Shown here one piece after another: positions 55,221 to 63,987 of a DNA stretch of 64,000 nucleotides (positions are counted from its first letter, which is position 1; each line of letters begins with the position of its first letter). Source of the DNA: Pseudocalidococcus azoricus BACA0444 (GTDB taxonomy: Bacteria > Cyanobacteriota > Cyanobacteriia > Thermosynechococcales > Thermosynechococcaceae); contig NZ_JAVMIP010000010.1 in NCBI RefSeq assembly GCF_031729055.1, positions 41,991 to 105,990 of the forward strand, in the 5' to 3' direction. The translations under genes were made by a program, and so were the position numbers. Below the pieces are notes generated by a model. The model searched no databases and was not told where the DNA came from. It worked only from the letters and a program-made list of their open reading frames with translations.

Positions 55221-56099
55221 ATGGAGAGTCAAGCCCAGGAGACAGCACCAGAAATCATCAATAACCCCCTCTCGTCCTTGCCGGAAAACAGCCCCGCTCG
55301 GGATATTGATTGCCTAACCCAGGCCCCGGCAGCCGTTGATGGTGGCTTCAATTATCTAGAAATGGGTTCGGCCTTAATTGCTGTTGCTACCTCCATCGCT
55401 GGGGCGGCCTTCCAAAACCTCTTGCTCACCTCCATTGCGACATTACCCCTTTCGGCTTCCCTGGTGATGAATTTGGCGGAGCGCAAAAAACTAGCCCAAA
55501 AACTCCAGGCCGAAATAGCCCAACACCACATGACCCAGTCCACCCTGATCCAAACCCAGACTAACCATGCAAATCAACTGGGTAATTTAATGGCTGGCCT
55601 GGCTCAAGTCAGTGATCAAGTCCAAGGTGTCCAAGGACAAGTCAGTGATTTGGGCCGGGGAACCCGAGACCTTCATGACTACACCCGGATTTTAGGCACT
55701 GAGCAAAAGCAAATTGAGGAAGTGGTGGACTGCCTACGGCAAATTGAAAACTATACCCAAGCGATTCAGTCAGATCCCTCCCACGCCAAGGCCTACTACA
55801 ATCGCGGCTTAACCCATCAACGCTTAGGGGATGCAGAAGCGGCGGTTCTCGACTATACAGAAGCCATCCAAGTTAATGATACCTATGCCAAGGCCTATCA
55901 CAATCGGGGGGTCGCGCGGGCGGCCATTGGTGATCGCAAAGGGGCAGTGACAGACCTACGGACAGCCGCAAAACATTTCTTTGAACAGGGAGACATTACC
56001 AGTTATCAACGGGCCCGAGATCTAGCCAAGCGGGTGCATGAAGTGGGTGATCCGGCTAAAGACAGCAAAGAAGTCCCCTTAGAATTGTTGTTTTCCTAG
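55221..56099 (+). CDS. TPR membrane protein, Slr0151-like (PSII repair)
   Basis: A 292-residue protein. A hydrophobic region lies at ~45-85 (SALIAVATSIAGAAFQNLLL and the next helix). A Gln-rich coiled coil follows at ~88-170. TPR repeats lie at ~175-250 (YTQAIQSDPSHAKAYYNRGL, YTEAIQVNDTYAKAYHNRGV). Slr0151 of Synechocystis is a thylakoid TPR protein needed for photosystem II repair under strong light. Between this gene and the ferredoxin, Synechocystis has slr0149 and a petF-type ferredoxin gene, slr0150; both are missing here, and so is the kinase gene spkG after it. I start at ATG after AAGGGG. Confidence 0.8.
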   Translation: MESQAQETAPEIINNPLSSLPENSPARDIDCLTQAPAAVDGGFNYLEMGSALIAVATSIAGAAFQNLLLTSIATLPLSASLVMNLAERKKLAQKLQAEIAQHHMTQSTLIQTQTNHANQLGNLMAGLAQVSDQVQGVQGQVSDLGRGTRDLHDYTRILGTEQKQIEEVVDCLRQIENYTQAIQSDPSHAKAYYNRGLTHQRLGDAEAAVLDYTEAIQVNDTYAKAYHNRGVARAAIGDRKGAVTDLRTAAKHFFEQGDITSYQRARDLAKRVHEVGDPAKDSKEVPLELLFS

Positions 56100-56133
56100 T
56101 CCGTTACCCTGGCCAACCAAGCATCCCCACCCC

Positions 56134-56673
56134 TTACTGGGGCATTCCCTCAAGATAGGCTTCGTACCCCAATTCATCCAAACGGGCCTGCTTGGTCTGG
56201 ACTTGCTGGGCTAAAGATTGGCGATAGATAATGACTTGGGTTAAGAGTTCCCGATTATGGCTGGCTAAGATTTGAATGGCTAGCAGCGCAGCATTCTGGG
56301 CATTACCTATGGCCACGGTGGCAACAGGGATTCCGGCAGGCATTTGCACAATAGAGTAAAGAGAATCTAGGCCCTGAAGATGACGACTGGGGACGGGGAC
56401 ACCAATGACGGGTAAGGGGGTTAAGGCGGCAATCATCCCTGGTAAATGGGCGGCTCCTCCAGCTCCAGCAATAATCACTTTCAAGTTGCTTTGATGGGCC
56501 TGGCTGGCAAACTCCACCATCCGTTCAGGAGTCCGATGGGCCGAGATAATTTCCAGATGATAGGCGACCCCAAACTCCTCACAGACTGTCACCGCTTTGG
56601 CCATTGTCGGTAAATCAGAGTCACTCCCCATGACAATGGCGACGGGGGCAGAAATGGTTTGAGTAGGGGTCAT
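56134..56673 (-). CDS. purE: N5-carboxyaminoimidazole ribonucleotide mutase PurE
   Basis: A 179-residue PurE (class I). [33 protein letters not shown] and [25 protein letters not shown] are the active-site blocks, with the catalytic His in SAHRTP. It converts N5-CAIR to CAIR in purine synthesis. PurK is not adjacent. The open frame runs 16 codons further upstream, but [17 protein letters not shown] is the natural start. It converges on the TPR gene. Confidence 0.95.
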   Translation of the reverse strand: MTPTQTISAPVAIVMGSDSDLPTMAKAVTVCEEFGVAYHLEIISAHRTPERMVEFASQAHQSNLKVIIAGAGGAAHLPGMIAALTPLPVIGVPVPSRHLQGLDSLYSIVQMPAGIPVATVAIGNAQNAALLAIQILASHNRELLTQVIIYRQSLAQQVQTKQARLDELGYEAYLEGMPQ

Positions 56674-56977
56674 GGCAAGGGTAAATGGGGCCGAAATGTG
56701 GGGTTTTATGAATTTTATCATTGAGAAATCTGAGGGACTGCCCTAAAGTTAGGGAAATTCCTGAAAATATTGCAACATTCCGTAATGTCATTATCCCGAG
56801 AAGCTTGATCTGCCGTCCATGAAGATGTTTGTATTTGTATTTTTATTACAAACGCTATCATCTCCAAATCAATTTATCTAGACTTTACTCACAATAGTTA
56901 CCAATCCATGCCCTTGTCTGCCCTTTCCCAATGACACTGCTATTGCCCATCAAATGACAAACCCTTGAGGCCCAACC
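56674..56977. other. Gap between divergent purE and membrane protein genes
   Basis: A 304-bp AT-rich gap that must hold both promoters. TTTGTATTTGTATTTTTATTAC at about 56828-56849 is the most AT-rich stretch. I looked for 6S RNA and other small RNAs and see no structure that convinces me. Confidence 0.3.
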
Positions 56978-57286
56978 ATGCTAGAGAATTTACAAAAATA
57001 CCGCTTTGCCTGCACCCTCACCTTTGGGGACATTTACGGCCAAGTGATTGTCTGGCTAATTGTAATTTTTGTGGGGATGGCGGCTTCAGTAGCACTCTAT
57101 AGTAACCCAATTACAGCATTTTTGGTGGGTGGATTGATCTTGGTTTTGAGTCTGCCCTTTTTGCTATTTGCCTTTGTGACAACGTTGTTAAATCATATTG
57201 AACTACGACCGATTTCTGCCCAGGCCAAGAAAGCAAAATCGACACCAGCCCGGGCTGTCACATCGGAAGTTGCCCCTGCTAATTAA
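56978..57286 (+). CDS. Small two-helix membrane protein
   Basis: A 102-residue protein, not recognised by name. The N-terminus YRFACTLTFGDIYGQ is followed by two transmembrane helices at ~24-44 (IVWLIVIFVGMAASVALY) and ~50-75 (AFLVGGLILVLSLPFLLFAF). The short basic tail is Ala/Lys-rich. It lies 13 bases before nagA on the same strand. No functional link is visible; proteins like it seem conserved in cyanobacteria, from memory only. Confidence 0.65.
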   Translation: MLENLQKYRFACTLTFGDIYGQVIVWLIVIFVGMAASVALYSNPITAFLVGGLILVLSLPFLLFAFVTTLLNHIELRPISAQAKKAKSTPARAVTSEVAPAN

Positions 57287-57299
57287 GTTTAAAAAACGC

Positions 57300-58586
57300 A
57301 TGGCTGCCAAGCGCAAAGGGTTCAAGCAATCTCTTCCCCAGACAACACCAACACTGACAACACCAACACCGGAACTATCCCCACCGACTCCAGCCACTGC
57401 TCAGCAGTCATGGCCGACTTTCTGGATTGAACAGGTGAACTTAGTTGGATTTAGGGGGCCACAGCAATTATTATCGGATTCCCAAGGTTGTGTGGCGGCC
57501 ATTGCTCCCCAGGCCGAGACGGTGGATTGGCCAGCAGATTATCGGGTTAAGTTTTCGGGGGATTACCTCTCCCTGCCTGGCCTGGACTTACAAATCAATG
57601 GGGTTTTGGGGCTGCCATTTCCCGAGGTCAGAGGAGATGAGGTTGGGCGATTCCGGCTTGAGCAGGCCGGTCGGTTTTTAGCTGAAGCTGGGGTTGATAG
57701 TTTCCTGCCGACTATCGTGACCTGCCCAGTTCAGCAAATTCGGGTGGCTTTGGGGGTTTTTGCTCAATTTCTGGACAAACCCGATGCCGGGGCCAAAATT
57801 CTTGGCATCCACCTAGAGGGGCCGTTTCTGAATCCGGAAAGGCGCGGCGCACACCCCCAACAGCATTTGTTACCCCTCACCATCGAAAATGTTAAGCGGG
57901 TTTTAGGGGACTATAGTTCTGTGGTTAAGTTAATTACCTTGGCACCCGAGCTAGATGAAACGGGTCAAGTGATTCCCTATCTCCGGGATTTGGGCATTAC
58001 GGTCAGCTTAGGACATTCCCAGGCCACGGCCAGCCAAGCCCAAACCGCCTTTGATCAGGGTGTAACGATGCTGACCCATGCCTTTAATGCCATGCCCGGC
58101 CTGCATCATCGTCAACCCGGCCCCTTGGGCGCAGCGATTGCAGATCCGAGAGTGAGTTACGGGTTAATTGCCGATGGTCAGCACGTTGATCCCCTAATGT
58201 TGGAGATGTTAATTCACACCGACCGGCCTGAGAAAAGGGGCACATTTTTAGTCAGTGATGCCTTGGCTCCTCTGGGCTTAGGGGATGGGGTGTACCCTTG
58301 GGATCAGCGCGAGATTACCGTCACCAACGGAACAGCCCGCCTGGGAGATGGAACCCTAGCCGGAACTACCTTGCCCTTATTCAGAGGGGTACAGAATTTA
58401 GTCAAATGGGGTATTTGCTCACCAGATGAGGCGATTCGGTTAGCGACCAATGCCCCCCGAGACGCGATGAGTTTACCAGGCCTGGAGGTGGGTTATCCAT
58501 TGAATCGTCTTGTGGCCTGGGATTATGAACCGGAATCTCGACACCTAAATTGGGAGTATTTTGGTTTGCCAGACTTAATAATGTAA
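57300..58586 (+). CDS. nagA: N-acetylglucosamine-6-phosphate deacetylase NagA
   Basis: A 428-residue amidohydrolase. GLDLQING (94-101) replaces the usual PGxxDxHxNG, lacking its His, as in single-metal NagA. HLEGPFLNPERRGAHP (171-186) contains the metal Glu. SLGHSQA, THAFNAMPGLHHRQPG and VSDALAPLG supply the remaining ligands and catalytic Asp. It removes acetate from GlcNAc-6-phosphate. The first ~40 residues are a Pro/Thr-rich basic extension not seen in most homologues, so the true start could be later. The frame is also open further upstream, inside the membrane protein gene. Confidence 0.9.
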   Translation: MAAKRKGFKQSLPQTTPTLTTPTPELSPPTPATAQQSWPTFWIEQVNLVGFRGPQQLLSDSQGCVAAIAPQAETVDWPADYRVKFSGDYLSLPGLDLQINGVLGLPFPEVRGDEVGRFRLEQAGRFLAEAGVDSFLPTIVTCPVQQIRVALGVFAQFLDKPDAGAKILGIHLEGPFLNPERRGAHPQQHLLPLTIENVKRVLGDYSSVVKLITLAPELDETGQVIPYLRDLGITVSLGHSQATASQAQTAFDQGVTMLTHAFNAMPGLHHRQPGPLGAAIADPRVSYGLIADGQHVDPLMLEMLIHTDRPEKRGTFLVSDALAPLGLGDGVYPWDQREITVTNGTARLGDGTLAGTTLPLFRGVQNLVKWGICSPDEAIRLATNAPRDAMSLPGLEVGYPLNRLVAWDYEPESRHLNWEYFGLPDLIM

Positions 58587-58607
58587 TGTTAGAACAAGCC
58601 TGACCCC

Positions 58608-59261
58608 TTACTCGTCTGCTTTGCGATAGCGCCAACGGAGAATCAATCCTAAGGTGACTTGCTTCATCAGCCAATAGAGAATCGTCAAAATAAAGAAACC
58701 AAACAGGATCACGACTAGGGGTTCGCGGCGTGTCAGGAGGTTCAGGGTGGTGACAAAAATATTTCTTGGGCTGGTGATTAAATCCCAACTGTTAAAGCGG
58801 ATAAACCGTCCCAAATAAACCCCAATTGCGGCCAGGCCATGGATCCCCAACTCCACATAGGGCAACCAACGCCGATACCCTAATTTTCCTAAGCAATAGC
58901 CCAGATTGATCAAGGAAATCACATAGGCCTGGAAACCAATCAAAATCGCCAGGATATTCACGGGCATAAAGACTAGGACTAAAAACCAGCCAGAAATGCC
59001 TTCCCGAATCCCCGCGAGCAGGTGAATAATATCCGTTAAAACATAGGGCGCGTTGGGCAAGAAAGCTAGAAAAATCAGGAAACCCAGGCCCCAGAGCCAA
59101 TTAATTTTCGGGGGATTGTGCCAGCGAAATAAAGCCACACTGAGGACAAGGGGAATATAGGCTAAAAATAAATTCCAACCAATCCAGCGGGTATAGAGAT
59201 GAAAACTCCCCCAATCCGCAGCGGCAAGGTAATCAAGGATTTGAGTCAGGGCCTGGGACAC
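58608..59261 (-). CDS. DUF1361 family membrane protein
   Basis: A 217-residue protein with six or seven hydrophobic helices. The DUF1361 signature FLAFLPNAPYVLTDIIHL lies at ~68-86. Others are YVELGIHGLAAIGVYLGRFI and FNSWDLITSPRNIF. Function is not established; members are predicted integral membrane proteins. Its end converges on nagA 21 bases away. Start is ATG, 42 bases from the trpG stop, so the two may be co-transcribed. Confidence 0.87.
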   Translation of the reverse strand: MSQALTQILDYLAAADWGSFHLYTRWIGWNLFLAYIPLVLSVALFRWHNPPKINWLWGLGFLIFLAFLPNAPYVLTDIIHLLAGIREGISGWFLVLVFMPVNILAILIGFQAYVISLINLGYCLGKLGYRRWLPYVELGIHGLAAIGVYLGRFIRFNSWDLITSPRNIFVTTLNLLTRREPLVVILFGFFILTILYWLMKQVTLGLILRWRYRKADE

Positions 59262-59303
59262 AGTCGGACGATCACAATAAAATCAACGGGTAAAACAAGA
59301 CAT

Positions 59304-59918
59304 TTAAGCCTGCCTATCTAGTTCAGGTTCAGACAAGCTCCTGAGGAAGTTTCGCAGCAAGTCTTTACCCGCCATCGTTAAAATGCTTTCAGGATGAAAT
59401 TGGACTCCCTGTAAATGGGGATAGGCGCAATGTCGGACTCCCATAATAATCCCATCCTCTGTCCAGGCCGTGACCTCCAATACTTCAGGGCAATCGGCTG
59501 AATCAATCACAAGGCTATGGTAACGGGTGGCTGTAAAGGGGACATCCAGGCCCGCAAAGACCCCCTGGTGTTGATGAAAAATATCGGAAACTTTGCCATG
59601 CATCAGACTAGGGGCCGCTACAACAGAGCCACCATACACTTGACCAATGGCTTGATGCCCTAAACACACGCCCAAAATTGGGATCTTGGGGGCAAATTCC
59701 TCAATCAAGGCCTGGGAAATCCCCGCATCTTCAGGACGACCGGGGCCTGGGGAAATGAGAATACCAGCGGGAGCCAGGTGCTGAATATCTGCCAAGGTAA
59801 TTTTGTCATTCCGATAAACTTGGATGTCTGCTGCCACCGGGAATTCCTGGCCTAGCTCACCGAGATATTGGACTAAGTTGTAGGTAAAACTATCGTAGTT
59901 ATCAATGACCAAAAGCAA
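59304..59918 (-). CDS. trpG: Anthranilate/aminodeoxychorismate synthase component II
   Basis: A 204-residue class I glutamine amidotransferase. [15 protein letters not shown] (5-19), [13 protein letters not shown] (54-66), catalytic Cys85 in [11 protein letters not shown], His175 and Glu177 in QFHPESILT. It supplies ammonia to TrpE and, in many bacteria, to PabB as well. The partner subunit is not in the window. It cannot be separated from PabA by sequence alone. A TTG-like alternative is not needed; ATG is at the proper place. Confidence 0.93.
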   Translation of the reverse strand: MLLVIDNYDSFTYNLVQYLGELGQEFPVAADIQVYRNDKITLADIQHLAPAGILISPGPGRPEDAGISQALIEEFAPKIPILGVCLGHQAIGQVYGGSVVAAPSLMHGKVSDIFHQHQGVFAGLDVPFTATRYHSLVIDSADCPEVLEVTAWTEDGIIMGVRHCAYPHLQGVQFHPESILTMAGKDLLRNFLRSLSEPELDRQA

Positions 59919-60033
59919 GGGTCACATTCCCCCTATCCATACAGAGCCATCATCATCTTAGCCAATCAGGGTCTTTAGCTCTCAGGATGGGGGCAGGGGG
60001 AGCCACAAGGCTATGGCGGGAGATCAGGGAGAA

Positions 60034-60489
60034 CTAAGGCATCAGCGCCAAAAATAACTTCAAAACTGGGGGAACCAGCAGCAGAGCCGCCACAACCAAG
60101 GCAACCATGGCACAAATGAACACTGCCCCTGCGGCGCAATCTTTGGCCACTTTAGCGAGTTCGTGGTAGTGGGTATCAATGGTCAGATCCACCACCGATT
60201 CTAAGGCCGTATTCATTAACTCCATCGCCATCACGAGGGCAGTGGTCACAACAATAATGGCCAATTCTGCCAAGGTTAACTGGAGGGTACTGCCTAAGGT
60301 AATGGCTATCGCTCCGACAAGGGTGTGAATCCGGAAATTTCGTTGAGTTGTGAAGGCATATTGCACCCCTGCCCAGGCATACCGAAAACTAGCCCAAAGA
60401 CTGGCTGCGACCTGATAGGATGACCGCCTTGAAACTCCAGGCCGGGGAATCACCTTAGACGGATAAGAAACTAAAACCTTGGGCGACAT
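60034..60489 (-). CDS. dgkA: Diacylglycerol kinase family protein (DgkA-type)
   Basis: A 151-residue three-helix membrane kinase. SFRYAWAGVQYAFTTQRNFRIH (34-55), the catalytic helix ALVMAMELMNTALESVVDL (84-102, Glu90 and Glu97) and KVAKDCAAGAVFI (113-125) are canonical. The first ~25 residues are an extension. In bacteria outside enterics DgkA-type enzymes often phosphorylate undecaprenol as well as diacylglycerol; the substrate here is not certain. Confidence 0.9.
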   Translation of the reverse strand: MSPKVLVSYPSKVIPRPGVSRRSSYQVAASLWASFRYAWAGVQYAFTTQRNFRIHTLVGAIAITLGSTLQLTLAELAIIVVTTALVMAMELMNTALESVVDLTIDTHYHELAKVAKDCAAGAVFICAMVALVVAALLLVPPVLKLFLALMP

Positions 60490-60842
60490 CTCACACTCCC
60501 CGCAACCACATGCACTTAACTACTGTGCCAACACATCTACGATACACAACCGTTCTAGCAGATAGCTGTCGGACGAAACTGCTATGCAGCATACATCAAA
60601 TCTCTACTAATCGTTAAGATTTACCACAGAGACACTGATTTGACGCGACGTTGCTCTATGGATTTACCTCAATTGAGGGGGCAGATTAGGGGGCATGAAG
60701 AAATTTTGGGTATGGGACTATCGAAACGGTGAAGAATTAGGTGCTTCAAAGAATTAGATTAAAATCAATGATATTCAAGAGTGTGATTGATTGAGGGTAA
60801 TGATTGTTCCTGTTAGCTGTTGGCATCACCTCGTTTAGGGAC
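60490..60842. other. 353-bp gap upstream of dgkA and downstream of pdxJ
   Basis: The dgkA promoter should lie in the left part. The centre has a short frame reading MKKFWVWDYRNGEELGASKN that ends after 20 codons, with no ribosome site. I see no RNA gene or convincing terminator. Confidence 0.3.
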
Positions 60843-61559
60843 TTAATCCTGAATTAAACGCTTCATATCCTGCACTGCCCGCTCTAAACCAAGCAAGACG
60901 GCCCGACTAATAATGCTATGACCAATATTGAGTTCTTCCATGCCCGGAATTTGGGCCACCGGAACCACATTTTCGTAAGTTAAGCCATGGCCTGCATTGA
61001 CGCGCAACCCTAGCTCTTTAGCCCAGGCCGCTCCGGCGATTAAATGTTGCAGTTCTTGATCGCGACTCGATTCATCCTTGGCTTCGGCATAGGCTCCGGT
61101 GTGTAATTCAATAAATAAGGCTCCAGTATCAACACTGGCCTGGATTTGCTCGGTATTGGCATCAATAAATAAACTGACCGGAATCTTGGCACTTTGCAGC
61201 GTTGTCACGACTTCTTTGAGAGGATCGAATTGTCCAGCCACATCCAAGCCCCCTTCCGTTGTAATTTCCTGGCGACGTTCTGGGACGAGGGTGACATAAT
61301 CTGGTTTGACATCCAAGGCAATTTTGACCATTTCGGGGGTGGCGGCCATTTCTAAATTCAAGTGGGTTCGGACAATTTGCCGGAGAATTCGCACATCTCG
61401 CTCTTGGATATGCCGCCGATCCTCTCTCAAATGCACCGTAATCCCATCGGCTCCAGCAAGTTCTGCAATCACGGCCGCTGCAATCGGATCGGGTTCTGTG
61501 GTAGCCCTGGCCTGGCGAATGGTGGCAACATGGTCAATATTGACTCCGAGTGTGGGCAA
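60843..61559 (-). CDS. pdxJ: Pyridoxine 5'-phosphate synthase PdxJ
   Basis: A 238-residue TIM barrel that makes pyridoxine 5'-phosphate. [15 protein letters not shown] (4-18), [20 protein letters not shown] (~38-57), HTGAYAEA and [11 protein letters not shown] are the active-site blocks. I start at TTG, giving [10 protein letters not shown], because AAGGA and AGGAG lie 2-10 bases before it and homologues begin there. The frame is open 66 more codons upstream with an ATG, but that stretch has no family similarity and lies opposite another short frame. Confidence 0.93.
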   Translation of the reverse strand: MPTLGVNIDHVATIRQARATTEPDPIAAAVIAELAGADGITVHLREDRRHIQERDVRILRQIVRTHLNLEMAATPEMVKIALDVKPDYVTLVPERRQEITTEGGLDVAGQFDPLKEVVTTLQSAKIPVSLFIDANTEQIQASVDTGALFIELHTGAYAEAKDESSRDQELQHLIAGAAWAKELGLRVNAGHGLTYENVVPVAQIPGMEELNIGHSIISRAVLLGLERAVQDMKRLIQD

Positions 61560-61706
61560 TTTCCTTAAGCTCCTGGGTAAAACAACTTTCTTAATTGTGG
61601 CAATTTGGCTCTTCTCTTGGCAAACAGAAGGATGCTCCAGGTTTAGACCTATCTGAATAACCGGAACATAGGGCAATCTAAAAATATTAGGTCTTGCCAG
61701 TGCAGG

Positions 61707-61945
61707 ATGTTTCCGTTGCGAATCACCTATCAAGCTCCAATGATTGATTCTCAGCAACGAGCGGATACCCTAATTCTTGCTCCGGCTCAGGAATCGGATA
61801 TACCCCACAATTGGCAGTGTGCACCGAAGCAGTTCCCAAAACAATAGGACTTATTAATCCTGTCGGCTATTGGCTGATTTGGTACGCTATCCAGGTAGCC
61901 CAGTTTGCGGACTGTAGTGGGGAACTCGATGGACAACTCATTTGA
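61707..61945 (+). pseudogene. Possible small gene with one frameshift
   Basis: An ATG after TGCAGG opens a 46-codon frame ([20 protein letters not shown], then LILAPAQESDIPHNWQCAPK) that stops at 61845-61847. If one base is added in the CCC/AAAA run just before, reading continues with GLINPVGYWLIWYAIQVAQF and ends at 61943-61945. The sequence looks coding (balanced, no low complexity) but I know no family. It may instead be a genuine 46-residue protein. Weak evidence. Confidence 0.3.
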
Positions 61946-62046
61946 AACGCCCCGTGAAACGCGATATGGGTTTTATCGGCAACACCTAAGCTAATCCCTT
62001 TCCCTATCCCTATGATCAAGAAGTGGGTGATTTGATAGGTTGATGT

Positions 62047-63414
62047 GTGGAAATTACCTTTTTAGGCACCAGTTCGGGGGTTCCAACCCGCTCGCGCAAT
62101 GTTTCGAGTGTGGCCTTGCGACTAACCCAACGGGGAGAAATTTGGTTATTGGACTGTGGGGAAGGGACACAACACCAACTCATCCGCAGTAATTTACGCA
62201 GCAGCCAGATTCGCCGGATTTTTATTACCCACATGCACGGGGATCATATTTTTGGCCTGATGGGATTGTTAGCCAGTTGCGGGATGGCAGGAACGGTGAG
62301 CGAAATTGACCTCTATGGGCCGCCGGGGTTGGATCGCTATATTGAAAATTGCCAAAAATGGTCACAAATGCATCTGCACTATACCTTACGAGTCCATACG
62401 GTCGCCCCAGGCCTGGTCTATGAAGATGCAGATTATTCTGTCACTTGCGGCCCCCTACATCATCGGGTCACAGCCTATGGCTATCGGATTCAGGAAACAG
62501 ATCGCCCCGGCCGGTTTGATGTGGAAAAAGCCAAAGCTTTGGGGATTCCCTTTGGGCCGGTTTACGGGCAACTCAAACAGGGAAAAACGGTCAGGCTTGA
62601 GGATGGGCGCACCTTTAATGGTCAAGATTTTTGTGATCCTCCTGAATTGGGCCGCTCCCTTGCCTATTGCACCGACACGATCTATTGCGATGCTGCCGTT
62701 CAGTTAGCCTACCAGGCCGATGTCTTAATCCATGAATCCACCTTTGCCCACCAGGATCAGGACATGGCCGAACAGCGACTCCACTCCACTTCGACAATGG
62801 CGGCCCAAGTTGCGGCCCTAGCCCAAGTGAATCTCCTATTTTTAACCCACTTTAGCCCCCGCTATGCCCCTGGGAATGCCCTCCGAGTTGAGGATCTCCT
62901 CGCTGAAGCCCAGGCCATTTTCCCCCATAGCCAACTGGCCCGTGATTTTCTCACCTATGAATTACCCCGTCACCGAACTATTACTCAATCTGCCCAGAGC
63001 ACCATTGCCCCAGCCCCCGTCCTAGATACCGTCCCTGTTAGCCCGCCGCCACCCCACCGTTATGAATCCCTCAAACATCTTGCGCCGAGTGAATTTCAGG
63101 ACTTAGTGGGCATCACGCCAGCAACCTTGAGGGCCTTGGTAAAGCTGATTCCCCCGAAAATCGGCCCCCGCTCATCCCCACCTAAAACCACAGTAGAGCC
63201 GGAAAATCAAGTCTTGATGGCCTTGGACTATTGGCGAAATCATTTGACCTATCGGGATGTGGCGAATTTATGGAATCTGGGCGAGGCAACGGTTGCAAAA
63301 TTGATCCGGGAGGTGAAAACCCATATTGCCAATTCCAGCCAGTTCCGAGTCGCGACCCCGACTGAGATGAAAGCAAACCCCGGCCAACCCATCATTACCC
63401 TTTTATCTGAATAA
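62047..63414 (+). CDS. rnz: Ribonuclease Z with C-terminal transposase-type HTH extension
   Basis: A 455-residue protein against ~310 for usual bacterial RNase Z. Residues 1-309 are a complete tRNA 3'-endonuclease: EITFLGTSSGVPTRSRN, the metal motif THMHGDH (61-67), further His/Asp in CGPLHHRV, YCTDT and LTHFSPRY. A Pro-rich linker spans ~310-338. Residues ~339-436 resemble the N-terminal HTH part of IS5-type transposases: YESLKHLAPSEFQDLVGIT, then ENQVLMALDYWRNHLTYRDVA and a recognition-like helix LGEATVAKLIREVK. No DDE catalytic part is present. One continuous frame starting at GTG. Effect on RNase Z is unknown. Confidence 0.88.
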   Translation: MEITFLGTSSGVPTRSRNVSSVALRLTQRGEIWLLDCGEGTQHQLIRSNLRSSQIRRIFITHMHGDHIFGLMGLLASCGMAGTVSEIDLYGPPGLDRYIENCQKWSQMHLHYTLRVHTVAPGLVYEDADYSVTCGPLHHRVTAYGYRIQETDRPGRFDVEKAKALGIPFGPVYGQLKQGKTVRLEDGRTFNGQDFCDPPELGRSLAYCTDTIYCDAAVQLAYQADVLIHESTFAHQDQDMAEQRLHSTSTMAAQVAALAQVNLLFLTHFSPRYAPGNALRVEDLLAEAQAIFPHSQLARDFLTYELPRHRTITQSAQSTIAPAPVLDTVPVSPPPPHRYESLKHLAPSEFQDLVGITPATLRALVKLIPPKIGPRSSPPKTTVEPENQVLMALDYWRNHLTYRDVANLWNLGEATVAKLIREVKTHIANSSQFRVATPTEMKANPGQPIITLLSE

Positions 63415-63438
63415 CCCTTGTCAACTGAGGATTTCCTG

Positions 63439-63987
63439 ATGCTAATTAGTGTCTGTCAAAACCTGTGGAATTTTACCCAACGATTTCTAGTTCTGAGTTT
63501 GTGTTTGGGAATCATCCTGTGTGCGTTGACCAGTCCTGCCCAGGCCCGTGTCCAACAGATTGAAGAAGCTCCCGGACAAATCGTTTATCAGGCCCGGCAA
63601 ACGATCCGGGATCAACAGAATCAAACCTGGCAAGTCATCGCGTTTCAACGGGCTAAAGATAGCCAAATGGGGCATCCCTATTTACGGGTGGTGGGATTTC
63701 CAGGCCTGACCAGCATTGATCCCCAGTTGCCGTTGATCATGACCAATGCCCTTGGAGATCGCCTCATCGCCCCACCGGCCTCGGAAAACTTATTTACAGA
63801 TGCTGCCAACCCCGAACCCCACATTGCCCAATATGGTTTGATGGAAATTATACCCAAGCTGAATATTGCTGTGCCCTTGCGTTTAGAGATTCCCAGCCTT
63901 GAAAAAGCCGTCACCTTAAATATCAGTCCCAGCGCGTTGTTTGAATGGCAAAACCTGACCAAAAGTTCCAGGACACCCCCAGAATGA
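63439..63987 (+). CDS. DUF3122 protein, exported
   Basis: A 182-residue protein with an N-terminal signal peptide (hydrophobic ~15-32, VLSLCLGIILCALTSPAQA, cleavage likely after AQA). The DUF3122 domain follows: YQARQTIRDQQNQTWQVIAF and YLRVVGFPGLTSIDPQLPL. Cyanobacterial family, role unknown, expected in periplasm or lumen. Start is ATG with GAGGA upstream, not the TTG seven codons earlier. Its stop overlaps an ATG (ATGA, 63984-63986), MRMFK, which could open the next gene beyond the window edge. Confidence 0.82.
   Translation: MLISVCQNLWNFTQRFLVLSLCLGIILCALTSPAQARVQQIEEAPGQIVYQARQTIRDQQNQTWQVIAFQRAKDSQMGHPYLRVVGFPGLTSIDPQLPLIMTNALGDRLIAPPASENLFTDAANPEPHIAQYGLMEIIPKLNIAVPLRLEIPSLEKAVTLNISPSALFEWQNLTKSSRTPPE

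Noticed and set aside
61560..61757. 66-codon N-terminal extension of PdxJ
   Set aside because: Homologues start at the TLGVNIDH block, and a TTG with good ribosome sites stands there.
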